Positions 63,975-64,000 of a DNA stretch of 64,000 bases are shown piece by piece (the first letter of the stretch is position 1; the number at the start of each line of letters is the position of its first letter). The notes under the pieces were generated by a model, which was not told the origin of the DNA, ran no database searches, and saw nothing but the letters and a program-made list of their open reading frames with translations. Origin of the DNA: Thermoactinomyces daqus (GTDB lineage Bacteria; Bacillota; Bacilli; Thermoactinomycetales; Thermoactinomycetaceae); contig NZ_JPST01000036.1 in the NCBI RefSeq assembly GCF_000763315.1, forward strand, positions 52,062 through 116,061, given 5' to 3'. Position numbers and translations under genes: made by a program.

Positions 63975-64000
63975 TTTTTACCCTCCCTCAATAAATTAAG

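Overview
The window joins two kinds of DNA from an endospore-forming Firmicute (Bacillales-type). Positions 1 to about 29,440 are an AT-rich temperate prophage. Positions 29,440 to 64,000 are host chromosome of visibly higher G+C, carrying spo0A, spoIVB, spoIIIAH, a CotS-like coat gene, the bkd operon and the conserved dxs-ispA-xse-folD-nusB-acc block. An OLE RNA beside its partner gene oapA points to one of the alkaliphilic, thermophilic or anaerobic lineages that keep this RNA, but I cannot name the genus.

Prophage. Almost every gene from 27 kb leftward is on the minus strand, in runs joined by 4-bp ATGA overlaps and separated by rho-independent terminators. Right to left: a large serine integrase (27.6-29.1 kb, plus strand) at the chromosome junction; an XRE/TPR regulator followed by a 45-codon secreted-peptide gene that looks like an arbitrium/Rap-Phr type pair (25.5-27.0 kb); an ssDNA-binding-like protein; a family-A DNA polymerase split into two genes by an HNH endonuclease gene; a RecB-like nuclease, a RuvC-like resolvase, a class II ribonucleotide reductase, a LigA-related protein, dUTPase, a divergent ThyX-like protein, a dNMP kinase-like protein and an HTH-exonuclease fusion; a DUF2637-like membrane protein whose gene carries an array of about 50 YGGTAR words, next to a GIY-YIG endonuclease with a related C-terminal domain; small unknown genes; a cytosine-5 methyltransferase with a PD-(D/E)XK protein; and a small-terminase-like gene at the left edge. 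Four near-identical promoters drive the leftward runs. Two inverted copies of an iteron plus AT-repeat plus hairpin module lie at 0.9-1.03 kb and 25.36-25.49 kb, bracketing the whole replication and nucleotide block. Structural genes and the other prophage end lie to the left, outside the window.

Junction. The prophage interrupts a UPF0261 (Tm-1-like ATP-binding) gene, which loses its C-terminal part at about 29,440.

Chromosome. A complete branched-chain 2-oxo acid operon runs leftward (ptb, leucine dehydrogenase, buk, lpd, bkdAA, bkdAB, bkdB). It has a textbook sigma-54 -24/-12 site in front of ptb, and the activator gene bkdR lies upstream. lipB (lipoylation) follows bkdB. Then come a DUF2627 gene, a superoxide dismutase-like gene, spo0A, a glutamate/aspartate-type symporter set between spo0A and spoIVB, and the minus-strand block recN-argR-nadK-(membrane protein)-tlyA-dxs-oapA-OLE RNA-ispA-xseB-xseA-folD-nusB-yqhY-accC-accB-spoIIIAH. 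oapA carries an apparent one-base frameshift in a run of seven G.

Most new-looking items: the uncharacterised regulator/peptide pair, the coding-region site array with its two related wHTH proteins, the inverted origin-like modules, the split polymerase, and an unassigned structured segment at 1.09-1.41 kb. All calls were made by reading the sequence; no database search was possible.
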